A stretch of DNA of 64,000 nt, taken from Isoperla grammatica. Lineage: Eukaryota > Arthropoda > Insecta > Plecoptera > Perlodidae. This document shows positions 1 through 11,392 of the stretch, in pieces. The stretch covers positions 19,294,932 to 19,358,931 of the forward strand of contig OX246746.1 in assembly GCA_945910005.1 (NCBI GenBank), in the 5' to 3' direction. The notes beneath the pieces were generated by a model. That model was given only the letters and a program-made list of their open reading frames with translations. It was not told where the DNA came from and searched no databases. Numbering within the stretch: position 1 is the stretch's first letter; each line of letters opens with the position of its first letter. The position numbers and the translations under genes were made by a program.

Positions 1-3
1 TTA

Positions 4-50
4 ATTCATTCATTCATTCATTCATTCATTCATTCATTCATTCATTCATT
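4..50. repeat. (ATTC)n microsatellite
   Basis: About twelve uninterrupted ATTC units lie at the window edge and may extend beyond it. Confidence 0.95.
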
Positions 51-59
51 GGTTAATTA

Positions 60-205
60 ATGACATAAATAACAATCATAACAATCAAAATATTTGAAAA
101 CTTTTTAATTTAAATTCATTGTTTTGCCGATACAGAAACCAAACCCCGGGTAAGAATCACCATTCAATGTCTTGAAGCTTTCTCAAGATACCAATACAAA
201 CCGAG
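60..205 (+). repeat. Dispersed AT-rich repeat, copy 1
   Basis: The stretch resembles 10085-10195 and 60530-60650 in the same orientation. Shared landmarks are an AACAATYA...AATATTTGAAA block, a TTCATTG block, GATACAGAA, and a CAATR...CTCAAGATA-like end. It also resembles one arm of the foldback family at 55083-55306. It is probably part of an old transposable element; the class is not determined. Confidence 0.5.
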
Positions 206-914
206 GTGAGATTGTAATTGCCTTATAATACTGTACTCGTTAAAATTGGTCAGGATAATGGTGCCTATAAATATAAAATGTCGAACAATTCAAGTTTGTT
301 CTTACAATGTCCGATGAAAACAGCGGGAAATTAACGTCTTTAAATCATTTCTCAAGCACGTAATAGTGAGACGGCAGCACGCTGTGACTTTCTAAGAACT
401 ACAACAGCTGTATGAGCAGAAGAATATATTAAATATTTAGCACATTATAGTGAGTAGGTTGTGCGTACGAAACCAGAGGGGGCAGAGTTGTCACTATTTC
501 GACGTTTCTTCAAATATGATTAATAAACTGTGATTACGCGGGTTTTTATTACTGGGACAATCTCTAACGTTAATGTGTCCCTTGTACAAGATGAACATTG
601 ATTAGTGTTGACGCTGCGTATGGAAGTATCCTCATCTTTTCACATTCACAACTGAAAACCCGTTCTTTCGGTAAACCAGCTACATGCCCGCGACAACCGG
701 CGAAGCAAATAAAACTAAAAGTATAATTTGACTAAGTGGAGCTTCGATTCCCGAACTCGAACTCGCTCAAGACCATTTCCATCGGTTTTTGCAGCTGCGC
801 GAACAATATAATCTGTGCGTCTGTCATTCATTACCAAACAATACAACCGCCTTAAACACTGGGAAGCTGCCGTAAAGGAGACGTTTACCGCGGTTTTTCT
901 CATGCTACGCAATT
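206..914. other. Unassigned AT-rich DNA
   Basis: I see no supported gene, RNA or repeat here. The short open frame ending near 912 has no codon or motif support. Confidence 0.5.
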
Positions 915-1070
915 AAGACATTCGATGACGGTGACGATGACGATGACGATGACGATGGCGATGACGATGACGATGACGATGACGGTGACGGTGAAGATGA
1001 CGGTGCCGATGACGATGACGGTGAGGATGACGATGGCAGTGAAAATGAAGATGCAGTTGATGACGATGAA
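915..1070. repeat. GATGAC-type hexanucleotide/trinucleotide repeat
   Basis: Imperfect tandem GATGAC/GGTGAC units run for about 150 bp. On the minus strand they read as a His-Arg-rich frame, which is simply the repeat translated and not evidence of a gene. Confidence 0.9.
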
Positions 1071-1108
1071 TAGTCTCACATTTTAAAAAGTTCACAATTA
1101 TCATATTT

Positions 1109-1207
1109 CATTCGGTCTTGAGGGCTTATCAAATCACAGCGCGCAGTGCGCCATCGATTTTGAATAGCATTTTTGAGATATGATTTTGAAAAAAAAACTT
1201 TCGTGCT
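1109..1207 (+). repeat. Dispersed repeat shared with 57916-58022
   Basis: Shared ordered blocks include AGGGCTYATCAAAYCACAG, a GCGC-containing stretch, a GATTT...TTGAGATATRATTT block and a following poly-A stretch with CGATTTTT-like end. Both copies lie in the same orientation. No coding potential or terminal repeats are visible, so the class is unknown. Confidence 0.6.
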
Positions 1208-1235
1208 GCGATTTTTATGCGACAAGGAGGAGAAT

Positions 1236-1248
1236 GGGGGGGGGGGGG
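1236..1248. repeat. Poly-G tract (13 G)
   Basis: Uninterrupted 13-G run just downstream of the dispersed repeat at 1109. It is able to form a G-quadruplex only as a slipped homopolymer. Confidence 0.9.
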
Positions 1249-1521
1249 TAGAAGAGAGATCTGATTCCGCTGCCTGTAATATATATGACCACGTACCAAG
1301 GGCTCTGATCTCCATACCCCTCCAACTATACCAGAGATACGGCCATAGCCAGCAGTGTACCTGCCCCGTGCCCTCCAAGAGTGTTCACATCAGTGAGTCG
1401 TTCACCAGTCACTCATAACTCAATTTCACTTAAGAAGAGCAAGCACTTCCATCTACAAAATTACATTTAGATTAAAATTTACGACAGCTTATTTGGAGGA
1501 TCGTCCACGAATACTCCCCTG

Positions 1522-1554
1522 CCCCCCCCCCCCACGCCCCCCTCCTACTCCCCC
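1522..1554. repeat. Poly-C-rich tract
   Basis: Twelve consecutive C followed by interrupted C runs (ACG, T, A interruptions). Confidence 0.9.
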
Positions 1555-1860
1555 GCCGTAAGTCTTTGAAGTCGAAATAAATATAGGACTCACACCAATT
1601 AACCCAGCTGATGCCAACAACATTCTGGCTTAGTTGATTCATTGATATCAGCTCTTCCACTTTCTCTGGTCTTCCAAAGTCAATATTCATCCTCGTCCGG
1701 TAATGTCAGTGAGCCCTCGTCGAAGAATGATTGCGTTCTTTGTCTGGTTTATTCTATCATTAGATATCATGAAGCACTGAGGCAGACAACGTGATTTTAG
1801 ATAGAATTCCGAACCATTGTTTCAGTGAATAATTGCATTCAAATACCAAGAAGTTGCCGA

Positions 1861-1887
1861 TCTTCTTCTTCTTCTTCTTCGTCTTCT
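1861..1887. repeat. (TTC)n microsatellite
   Basis: Nine TTC-type units with a single G interruption. Confidence 0.9.
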
Positions 1888-2736
1888 CTGCACTTACGAC
1901 GGCTTCACCGGTAAAATCAAAGGCGTATTTCAAATATCAACAACTGTGTTGGATGTTTTTTAAGAAGGATACAAGCAATAGCTAGTTAATTGTATACCTA
2001 TATACACCAGATTGGTTTTCCATAGGCTAATACAAGCCCACTCATGGTGAAGGACGATTTTCACCAAGAAGTCGATAAATTCATTTTATGAGACGCATAT
2101 TATAACATCAAGTTTTGATAATATACTTTCGATTTGTCCTACTTTGTCTTAATTGACGATAAAAACCTTTTAGGTATAATATTATGATTGTGGAAGGCGC
2201 TGCGCCGTTTGATTTACCGTGGATATTGAATCTGAAGACATAATTAGCTACCATCTGTCTATATTTATTGCTGCAGGGTGCGATAGTATAAGAAATAATA
2301 ATACGTAATAAAGCATTAAATTCCCGTAAAGTTACCACCCTCCCCATATTTTTAAACAGTTTTGTCGTGTTTTAGAGCTTGAACTGTGAAGAGATAACAG
2401 ATGGGGTGAGGCAGGAATGTATAGGATATGAGTGAGAATGCTTGGCGGTTTTACATCTTCATAGACATTTCACTGAATGGTATTTAAACCTTGTGTTCTA
2501 AGAATATCAAAAGTTTTCTTATTTTATCGGCAAATATTGAGCCAAGAAGTCAACAACCTTATTTTCTAAATCAACTCCACCGTAAGGACCATTCTATGAT
2601 GACAGTAAATTTTCTTCACAGTTAATAAACATGTATTCTTCTTTGAAATGTAGCCTTTAAAAATCTGCCATCAATTAACTTTTTGTTGTGAAGTTTCCCG
2701 CTTGTCAGTATTTGTACAACCGTACACAAGAAAACG

Positions 2737-2952
2737 GAAAACATCATATAGCAAAGAAGTTATTGTAGAAGACAACCCTTTTTAAAAACGTGCAGAAAAC
2801 CATCAGTTGAAAACATCATATAGCAAAGAAGTTATTGTAGAAGACAACCCTTTTTAAAAACGTGCAGAAAACCATCAGTTGAAAACATCATATAGCAAAG
2901 AAGTTATTGTAGAAGACAACCCTTTTTAAAAACGTGCAGAAAACCATCAGTT
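2737..2952. repeat. Perfect 72-bp tandem triplication
   Basis: Three head-to-tail copies begin at 2737, 2809 and 2881, each starting GAAAACATCATATAG and ending CCATCAGTT. I see no difference between copies, which implies a recent expansion (or an assembly duplication). Confidence 0.95.
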
Positions 2953-3600
2953 GACTGTCACCGTAATATATAAAGGTACTTACTAACGGTGGAGTAGATT
3001 TAAAAAATATGTTGGATACTCTATATTTACCGTTTACCTGATCAACAAAATAAAATAAAACTGTCTTGATATTCTTAGAAGATCGGGTTAACATCTTTCA
3101 GTAAAAGTTTATATTGACGTAAAACACGACTGAACAACCTTTTAAATGGCCATCCTATCCTAATGATACTGTGTAATCTACGGCGTGTACCTAGTATTGC
3201 TATAATAACTACATTTACCCACCAACATTAGGCTAAGAAAATTGAATTTCGAGGTGTTTTCTACCTGACTCCAGCAAATAACATCCTGCGTGTATCCCGT
3301 TGTTGATTTAGTACATCGGCGGATGTCATGCGCAGTCCCACCGACAAGTCAAGTATACGGATAGGACGGAGGTCCGATCATTACAGGCCAGGTTTTCAGA
3401 TGGACAGCCAGAGATAGGGCTCTACCACACTCACTGTTTAGATTATAATTGCGTTGCTTTGCTTATTTATGTACTGTTGCCATCCAGTGGTGTACCACAT
3501 GTCAAGGTGGCCCAGAAAGCCTTGGTGGTACTAAAACTGCAGACTCGTAAATCTTGAGTGGTGCTTTAGTGGTCGTTGATGGCGGCGATGGTGTTTGGAA
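2953..3600. other. Unassigned DNA
   Basis: No supported gene. The stretch 3290-3420 is somewhat more GC-rich and may be part of an old repeat, but no landmark was recognised. Confidence 0.4.
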
Positions 3601-3660
3601 TTTGCATCTCATATTTTGGCAACGATGCTAGAGACGATACGATGAGTGGGTATGAGTGGG
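3601..3660 (-). repeat. Fragment of tRNA-derived SINE family 2 (3' part)
   Basis: The block CATATTTTGGCAACGATG followed by GAGACGAT and GATGAGTGGG matches the more complete minus-strand copy at 43090-43265 and the fragments at 36835 and 61055. Only the tail is present. Confidence 0.6.
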
Positions 3661-4169
3661 GGTTAAAATTAAAATACACACAGAATGAGAATTGTTTATA
3701 TACCGGGCTATTTCGCCGTACAAGCGCGGTAAATACTACCAAAAGTAGTAAGAAGAAGACGCAACACATCTATTGAGTTTCGTTGAATAAATTCCTGTAC
3801 CAATGATATGACGGAAACCATCCTTACTCTAAAAGTTCTTCAGCACATATTCTTTACTCATGTACGAATGTGACTAAATGGTTGATAAATTTGCTCGAGA
3901 ATCGGTAGAGCTTTAACTGGTGCATTCATTAGACGACCTGGCTGAGGCCAAAGAGTATTCACGTGCCATTCAATGAAATACTGGACGTGGCCAGACTGAA
4001 GCCAAAGCGGCCATGGATCCATTCTTGCTTTCAAAACATGGGGTTGTCCATAAATGGTGTCACACAATGTTGGACCAACTAGACCCCCTCCCTCCCCATT
4101 GTCATAGTTAGTCACACAAAGTGTAACTCCAAACCCTTTTTTATTATACCAAAAAAAGTCGTCAAATCT

Positions 4170-4180
4170 CCCCCCCCCCC
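4170..4180. repeat. Poly-C tract (11 C)
   Basis: Uninterrupted C run. Confidence 0.85.
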
Positions 4181-4380
4181 TACCCAGTACCACACACCCG
4201 AAAAATAAGATAAAGCATGAAATGACGCAATATTTAAAAAAAAAAATCAATACATTTCTGAAAGTTTTACTACATAAAATTGCCGATACTATTTTTACAA
4301 CACTGACTTAAATGGGGCAATGGGATGCACTGTTGCAATACAGTGCAGTGCGGTATATACGTAGGATGGCAGGGGAGGTA

Positions 4381-4473
4381 TAAAAAAAAATAAAAATAAT
4401 AATAATAAAAATAATTAACAAAAATTAAAAAAAAAAAAAGTAATAAAAATAATTAACAAAAAAAAAAAAAAAA
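4381..4473. repeat. A-rich low-complexity tract
   Basis: Poly-A runs are mixed with (AAT)n and a repeated AATAATTAACAAAAA block. The pattern resembles the tail of a retroelement, but no body is recognisable. Confidence 0.8.
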
Positions 4474-4788
4474 ATAATATAGACAAGGATATAGTTACGT
4501 TGCTTTGAGTGACTCACGTAGAAGTAAAGCTCCACGCGATGAGTGCGCCGCGCCACACATGCGTGAGTGTCCGTCCTACAACAGCCAGTATCGTCCCCGC
4601 ACTGGTGCAGTACTGTGCAGTGCGGCACGTAGGTCTTACTCGGGTGGGGGTATACATCCTTGACGTGTATCACCTTCGCACGGGGTACCTTGCAGATGCT
4701 CTCCCTGTTCACTCGGAGGGCGTGCTGTAGTGCCTCTTGGGTGTCGTCTGGAACAGCGCCCGTTACGATAACAACAACACAGTAATCA

Positions 4789-4812
4789 CAATTACAATTA
4801 CAATTACAAAAA
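4789..4812. repeat. (ACAATT)n short tandem repeat
   Basis: Three to four ACAATT units lie just upstream of the hAT MITE target duplication. Confidence 0.8.
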
Positions 4813-4830
4813 TACAGGTAAAGGTCTCTC

Positions 4831-5310
4831 CAGTGTTGAATTCAGAGTTTTGTCCCCGGGGGGGCTATTTCAAATCCCGGGGGTGTAGACATCGAATGAG
4901 AGGGGGGTGGGGGGGGGGGCAAATTTTCAAAACCGCTGCTGCTTCCACATTACTTTTACTAATAAACTGTCCAAGTGTTCTGATACAAAAACACTACCTA
5001 CTTAAAACCCTATTTAAACAAAAATATATGTTCAACAAACCACTTGATGCCCAGTTGAATTTGAGACGCAGTTTAGATAATTCTGGCCCTTCTCTGCTTT
5101 TTTCTGCTTGTTTCAGCTCTCTCGTCACATACTTTTGCGACACACAGAAAAATATATTTACTTATTAAACCTTCAAAGCAATATTTCCGAGCCATTTCCA
5201 AATTAAGTAATATATAGAGCTTGTAGACAATTCATTCCCGGGGGGGGGGGGGCGAATGACAATTCCCGGGGGGCTTCGCCCCCCCGGGATCATAGCTGAA
5301 TTCAACACTG
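4831..5310. mobile_element. Non-autonomous hAT-type MITE (480 bp)
   Basis: The element starts CAGTGTTGAATTCAG and ends with its exact inverse CTGAATTCAACACTG. It is flanked on both sides by GGTCTCTC (4823-4830 and 5311-5318), an 8-bp target duplication. Ends of the CAGNG form with 8-bp duplications are the hAT signature. Subterminal regions carry inverted runs of CCCGGGGG. No transposase domain is seen in the interior, so it would depend on an enzyme supplied elsewhere. It sits exactly at the outer edge of the foldback element 5311-5607. Confidence 0.85.
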
Positions 5311-5607
5311 GGTCTCTCACACCAAGAAGTAAGATGGTGTCAGGGGAGTCAGGACCACCCGCAATAAGTTTCCAACTTAACAAGTACGAATCACAAACGT
5401 TTTTCCCGATTATCTAGTACAGTTTGGTTGCGTTAAGTTTTTTGACAGAAACCTGCTTGCACGTTTTCTTGTGCGTTACCGTCAAAAAACTTACCGCAAC
5501 CAAATTGTACTAGATAATCGGGAAAAACATCAGTGATTCGCGCTTGTTAGGTTGGAAACTAAATGTGGGCGGTCCTGATACTATCTTACTTCTTGTTGTG
5601 AGAGACC
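5311..5607. mobile_element. Long foldback (palindromic) element
   Basis: The left arm 5311-5446 and right arm 5481-5607 are imperfect reverse complements over nearly their whole length (ends GGTCTCTCAC; inner blocks TTTTTCCCGATTATCTAGTA and GTTTTTTGAC). They enclose a 34-bp loop. The transcript would form one long hairpin. The superfamily is undetermined because its own target duplication is not visible. Confidence 0.85.
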
Positions 5608-6425
5608 TATATACATCCTTTTAAAAGAAATCGTTTTCCACAAAACCATACAAATGGTTTGTACGTAGAGTTACTACCAACAATAAATGAATGGATCGGA
5701 TTGAGACTTTCTGACTTTAATAATAGACATACAATTAACTGGTAGCTAGTAATGAAATAATAGTGAACGGAAGGTATGATAAATTAAAGTAAATTATAAC
5801 AAGTTAAATGACACACGAAATAAATCAATAAAATATGAGTAATAATTATTTCCATTGTTCAGAATGAACAATATATTAATATCATAAAATATGTAGAATC
5901 GTAGCAGTTATAGAAAATAGAAACTATAGAACTTGTTTAGGACAATATTTATAAAAACTATCAACTATAATCTAAAAACATATAGTTTGTGTGTGTGCGC
6001 ATAGTTAAGTTCTGAAGTTACATTATTTCGATACAAAAGTACTTCCAATAATATATACATGTATCCATCGATACCATCGATACCTTCGAGCACGTATCTT
6101 AAAGTTTCATAACTATTATTGTACAAAACGAACACATGCAAACACGGTTGGACAAAGGGCAAAAGCTAATTGCCGAGTAGAACGCTAAAACTAGGTTGCA
6201 TCAATGACAACTTCATTGAATTAGTTAAACGGAGAAGGGAAATTAAATATCTCGTTTAAACACCCAACGGATGGAGATAGTTACAACTTATTGTTAGTAT
6301 CTATCTGTATATTAGGTTTTTGTGGCGACGAAGGTCTGTTTTTACATTTGAACCTTCATCTCCCATAAGCTGAGGGCTAACCAAGCAGTATCGTGGAATA
6401 TGGTATATATAGATACATTTTGTGT
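5608..6425. other. Unassigned AT-rich DNA
   Basis: No supported gene or repeat apart from a tiny tandem ATCGATACC duplication near 6065-6084. Confidence 0.4.
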
Positions 6426-6426
6426 G

Positions 6427-6616
6427 GCTCAACCACAGTCGGCATCGTGATTGTAATCGTAATCCGGAAATCGGAAAAGAATTAACGTATTGACTTGGTT
6501 CTTTATGGCGCTGTTCACAACAAAATCGTAACGTCGTAATGGATTGTAATGGTAAATCATATTTCTACAATTGCGATCCCGATTACAATTATGATGCCGT
6601 CAATTGTGGTTGGGCT
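6427..6616. mobile_element. Small MITE, family shared with 55948-56107
   Basis: The end GCTCAACCACAGTCGGCATC is inverted at the other end as AGCCCAACCACAAT...GGCATC. Interior blocks (AAAGAACCAAG, AGAATTAAC, GTTCACA) recur in the copy at 55948-56107 in the opposite orientation. It has no coding capacity. The small terminal repeat suggests a Harbinger/ISL2EU-like element, but the target duplication is not clear. Confidence 0.65.
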
Positions 6617-6894
6617 TTTACATATACTCATACAGTCATATCATGTATTGTACCTGTTATTGTATCTAGATCTGGCCGTATTATACAATGTAGACTTACA
6701 TACTCAATGTTCAGATAAAAAGGTACCAGGTACATTTCTGGTTCGATTATGACCGAGCAAAATCAATTTACTTCGTTTCATTTCCAAATGCCCTATGTTA
6801 GTCCCGGTCTTCTTATATATAATTCATGTGTATCAGTATTTCCGTTTTGAAAAGTATCCATCCGATACTTTTCTTATTATCCTGTATCTTTACT

Positions 6895-7306
6895 CAGGGT
6901 GTGTTCCAACTTGATTTTCGCCTGCTAACCACTAACCACTAACCACTACCTGCTTCACACTAAATGCTAACAGCTTTGGGTAGGGCTAATAGTAGTAGTA
7001 TGTATGCTAATACAAAGTTTATTGTTATTAATCATCTAATGTAAATAAATGCGATAATCATACTTCCACTCACTGGTTGTGTATTTTCCTAACCTAAAAG
7101 TATCAGCTGTGATGGCTGGTATCCACCATTTTGTTTTAGTGGGTTAGTCGGTGTCGTAGTGTACACTTTCGGCCACTATAAACTAACCACTAACCACTAG
7201 CCAAAAAAGGAGCATTGGTCGTCTGCTTGTGACGTCACTTCCTTTCGATTAGTATAACTTAATCTTAGTCCACTACAAAAAACGTCAAGTTGGAACACTC
7301 CCTTAG
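6895..7306. mobile_element. MITE-like element with 19-20-bp terminal inverted repeats
   Basis: The left end AGGGTGTGTTCCAACTTGA matches the inverse of the right end AAGGGAGTGTTCCAACTTGA. Inside, both subterminal regions carry the 7-bp direct motif CTAACCA in tandem (6925-6950 and 7183-7199), in the same orientation. No matching target duplication was found, so the superfamily is open. Confidence 0.7.
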
Positions 7307-7309
7307 ATC

Positions 7310-8160
7310 CTTTTGAACCAAAATATCTTCCATACAGTGTAATAAGTAATAACCAAGTAGGGAATAAGTTTGACAATGACGCGAGACTCTTTTTAGTACT
7401 TAAAATAGGTGTATGATTCTAGATATAACGTGTGGTATAAAACACTGTGTCCTTTCTAGAGGTGAGAAAGTATCAAAGAATGTTTAAAATGTTAGTTACA
7501 AAATTGTGTGCATAAAAAATGTCAGCATTGGTCTAGTTCCACTTTCCTGACTTGTTTGATTTGTGTTGAAAATACATGACTTTGTCATTTACAGCGTGGT
7601 TAAGTGTTTGTTACGCTAAAGCTTGCAGCGTTCCGTTCCCGATTTACAATTGAGCTTTCTAACTCCTTATTTGATTTTGTGTATCAATACATTGTTACGG
7701 TATCTAAATGGAAACAGTGGCATTGGTCCGTCTGAGCAACTATAAGAAAGAACATGGGTAATAAATTATATACAGTTTTTATCCACTGAAAATCGTTTAT
7801 GTAACTGATTGGAAAGATAGTAAACACACCTTCATTTATTTAAGTACCAGTAAGTCCTAGTTTGTAATTTAAGTGCAAGTACACTCTGAAAAAAGTGAAT
7901 AATATTGAGGCAAACATTTATGTAACAATATTTTCTATGTAATACCTCTTCTGGTTTTAATAATTTTCAAAAACGTTAGCAATTTATAGTAATTTACGTT
8001 TTTAATAGTATATATATAGTTGGTTGGTCATATTTCTCGTACATTATGTTCAACGTACCAATACTTTGTTGATCTTATTTTTAAAATAATTTTCTGAGTG
8101 AATTGGGCAGAAAAATACACCAATAAATACATTATACATTTTTATTCGTAGGAATTCGTA
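7310..8160. other. Unassigned AT-rich DNA
   Basis: No supported gene, repeat family or RNA recognised. Confidence 0.4.
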
Positions 8161-8189
8161 CAGTAGGCCTAGGTTGCACACCACGGCTG

Positions 8190-8425
8190 TACCATATATA
8201 CCCTTAACTCTTCAGGTGACCAACTAGTTATATTAGGGTATTTGGATACTTGGGAAGAAATGTTCGAGGGCTGCATGTCCATTCACAAGCAGACCACTCA
8301 CTATCTCGATGAAGGAAACTGAGGATCGAAAACATCGAAAAAAAATCCGTCGGGATTCCGGGTGACTGATATCGAACCGGCGACCTCCCGAGTTCGCGTA
8401 TCGCGTAACAATCTCTATCGATGTA
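8190..8425 (-). mobile_element. tRNA-derived SINE family 1, minus orientation
   Basis: On the minus strand a tRNA-like head contains GGGAGGTCGCCGGTTCGAT (B-box, near 8375-8393), as in the full copy at 56345-56625. The shared 3' part TCACCTGAAGAG lies near 8210-8222. The middle is divergent. Open frames crossing it (8228-8650) are SINE sequence, not a gene. Confidence 0.75.
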
Positions 8426-8649
8426 TAAATAAAAATCCACGCGATCGGATATGAAACTGAAATGATCTGAATTACTTCGCTTTTCGAAATCACTTGTACG
8501 TCTGGTACCGTCGGGACGGGCTGAGTCATTTGTCTTTAATTGTGCTGAATTCCTTGTTTTTGTGCAGCACGGCGTGAGAGAGCTGCTGCAATCAACCCCC
8601 TCCCACCTCGCCACCCCCCTATCAACCCAACCCCTCACCACAGTTAGCA

Positions 8650-10080
8650 TCTGAACTCTCTTCGTCCGAACACTAACACACGCCTCGCGAAAAAGTATAA
8701 TAACGCCCTTAATTTCTTACGATTTTACATTTTTGAAGTCCAGAAAATGTTTCCACTTAAAAATGTAGTAATAAAAATGCTTCTTTAATGGCAAACTTAA
8801 TTAAATTTGCTATTTGTTTAGTCTAATCAAGGAAAGTTCGATGCTCAATGTTTACCGCGAGTTGTAAGTACTGTACACGTTAGTCATACAATATGTGGTC
8901 TCGCCTTACTAGAAATAAAATAAAACATTTCAAGATCGATTTTAAGTGAAACTTATTTATCGGTTCTGTTTTATAGACCAGCTAAATAAGAAAGGACACC
9001 TAACTCAGTAAATCAAAGTTTTTAAAACAAACCATTTTCATTCCAATAGGGAGCATAGTGTGGACGACGTTGGCGATCAGAACAGTGAAAGACATATTGG
9101 CAAGTTAGCGAGGCAAACAGTTCAGCAGTGACGCTGAGAAGATATCTCACATCACTTTGTCAATAGTCATTAATTATCCTGGCATAGCTAGAATAATAGT
9201 TGACAAACTAGGTTAGTTTATGAATATCATTAACAGATTGATGATTATCGCTCAAAAGGAAAGTCTAGAGCGCTTTATCAATTATTTTTCTATATGATTC
9301 TGCCTGTGTAAAAGGCGCAACAAAATGTTATGATCTGTTTTGTTTTGTCCACATGTTGTATGAAGGGTGACTCGCTGACACATAATTTATGTCGTGTTCT
9401 GACGTCAATTCAGACCCCTGATGTCGTTAGATCGTCCTCAGTGACAGATGTTCAATACATACGGAGGGATCAATGTTCCCTCATGTTCGTAAATAATCAG
9501 TTGCCAATGCCATTTTAACAAGAGTTTATATTCATTAGCGACATTCTTCTCGTCTGCAGCAGAGGGAGGGGCGATTGTGGACGCATAATTAGTTTACGCA
9601 ATTCTTGTGCTAACCCTAACCCTACCCACACATACATTTGAAACCTGTCAGAAATATGGACCAAGTGACAAGAGACACCAAACATAAAGACCAATCAATG
9701 GTAGAATGAACTCACGCGGGTGAGTGGTATAAATACCACGCATGTGTCTCTCAACTGGGTCTACACAGCTCACGATGAACTTGTTGGGGACTTCCTCATT
9801 GACTGGACGGGGGTACTGTTGTCTCATTCATTGGACGTTAGCGTGACTCAACACTGGGTTCTCTCATGAGGTTTTTCCCAGCTCTTGACAATGGATAGTT
9901 CGCAATACTAAATAAATTAGTGTGTTTTATAAATGTCCTGAAAACGCTTCTGTTATTGAAAATGTGATGGACACGGTCTGGGATTTGGTTTTGTATGAGC
10001 TATACTACTAACTTGAAAACTTTCAAAAATTGTAATTGTGAAGATTTTTATTTCTGTACTTAATTAATGAATGAAATTAT
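8650..10080. other. Unassigned AT-rich DNA
   Basis: No supported gene. The stretch 9605-9625 has two TAACCC units, too short to be called telomeric. 9840-9860 contains CTCAACACTGGGT, which resembles the hAT end at 5301 but lacks a partner. Confidence 0.4.
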
Positions 10081-10084
10081 AAAA

Positions 10085-10195
10085 TAACAATTACAATATT
10101 TGAAATATTTAAAATTATTCATTATTTAGACCATACAAATCTTGGGTATGAATCACTTTCAACAGACTCAAGACTGCTGCCAGTATTCAAACTGC
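10085..10195 (+). repeat. Dispersed AT-rich repeat, copy 2
   Basis: Similar to 60-205 and 60530-60650 (AACAATTACAATATTTGAAA block, then ATGAATCAC...CTCAAGAC). Confidence 0.5.
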
Positions 10196-10224
10196 ACTAA
10201 GTTACCGCTTTAATCATACGTCTC

Positions 10225-10243
10225 AAAAAAAAAAAAAAAAAAA
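10225..10243. repeat. Poly-A tract (19 A)
   Basis: Uninterrupted A run; no adjoining retroelement body recognised. Confidence 0.85.
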
Positions 10244-10484
10244 CATCGAAAAAGTGTAAACCTGGCTCAATTTCGGTTCGTATAAAAACTAAATAATATG
10301 TGAAAAATATGTATCATATTGTAATTATCCTGCTTGGTATTTCAAATTTACTTTGTAAATTAACTAATATTCATACTAATTACATAAGCACTGAAGTTTT
10401 AAACAATATTCTGATTGAATTCAGTTTTCACGCCTTTAGGATGTGGTATAGCATTATTGGTTCATGATTCAACGATGGTAATTT

Positions 10485-10612
10485 CGCAGTCTTTCCTCAG
10501 GTGAATTCTATCGGACATTCCCTCCGAACCATCCTCACACCCAATACCTACAGTTAGGTTAGTTAGTCACCGGAAGAGGGACAAGTTCTCGCTGGGAAAG
10601 TTTCCTACGAAA
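10485..10612 (+). mobile_element. SINE family 1 fragment (3' part)
   Basis: CTTTCCTCAG, CCCTCC...CC, and GTTAGTTAGTCACCGGAAGAG follow each other as in the 3' half of the full SINE at 56345-56625. The tRNA head is missing or unrecognisable. Confidence 0.6.
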
Positions 10613-10990
10613 CATTACTATTCATAGTTCCCACGTGACGTCACAGCGGCCATGATTGTGACACAATTGATGAGGACCAATCCTACATCATTGCCAAATA
10701 CTACTCAAATTTAATAAATAAGCCTTATTTAGAATTAAACAAGTAAACATAATTAGTAAAAACATAAAAAACACAAAATATACCAATTTTATTTTTAAAA
10801 AAAAGCTACATTTTAAGAAGAATTCATGTGAATCTAAGAATTCATGTGTTCTACCGCAACAGCCTTCAATTGTTTCTCCATGGCAACGACAAAGTTTGAT
10901 CACAAATGTGGCCGCTACGCGCAAAGATGTGACGTACGTGCAACCTATGAATATTGTTGTATGTGGAAATAAAACCTGTCTGCAGCAGTC

Positions 10991-11329
10991 AGACCTCAAA
11001 AATCGTTTGATTCTTTAAAACCACTTTCAAAATCAAAATTGTCGGTAGATACCGCAGCTATAGATATTATCAGAGTTTACGGATAACGAAGCCAAATATA
11101 TGCTAAATTAATTAACAAAATAAATGCTAAATTCATTACGTTAGGATTAAATCCGATAGTTGAGATGTTATTTTACTATCCGATTTAATTTAAACGTAAT
11201 TAATTTGGCATCGATTTTGTTTCGTTATCTGTGGAGTGTAGACCCTGATCTACCTACAATTTAGATTTTAAAAGTTGTTTTTTAAAGATAAGAACGGAGA
11301 ACCTTAAATTCTCACGATTTTTGAGGTCT
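10991..11329. mobile_element. Foldback element with about 165-bp arms
   Basis: The ends AGACCTCAAAAATCGT and ACGATTTTTGAGGTCT are inverse. Matching inner blocks on the two arms include GGTAGAT, GATAACGAA, AATTAATTA and AAATCCGATAGT/ACTATCCGATTT. It is one large imperfect hairpin with almost no loop and no coding capacity. Confidence 0.8.
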
Positions 11330-11330
11330 A

Positions 11331-11350
11331 CCCCCCCCCCCCCTCCCCCC
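11331..11350. repeat. Poly-C tract
   Basis: Thirteen C, one T, six C, directly abutting the foldback element end. Confidence 0.9.
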
Positions 11351-11392
11351 ACTGCCGCAAACTGTTGCAAATTTATATTGAATGAATAGCCC

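Noticed and set aside
3858..4250. 130-codon minus frame
   Set aside because: It includes poly-C and poly-A tracts; no motif.
4737..5168. 143-codon plus frame
   Set aside because: It spans the junction of host DNA and the hAT MITE, including G homopolymers.
8228..8650. 140- and 98-codon minus frames
   Set aside because: They overlap a tRNA-derived SINE in minus orientation and are explained by it.
9605..9625. Telomere-like TAACCC units
   Set aside because: Only two units; within chance expectation.
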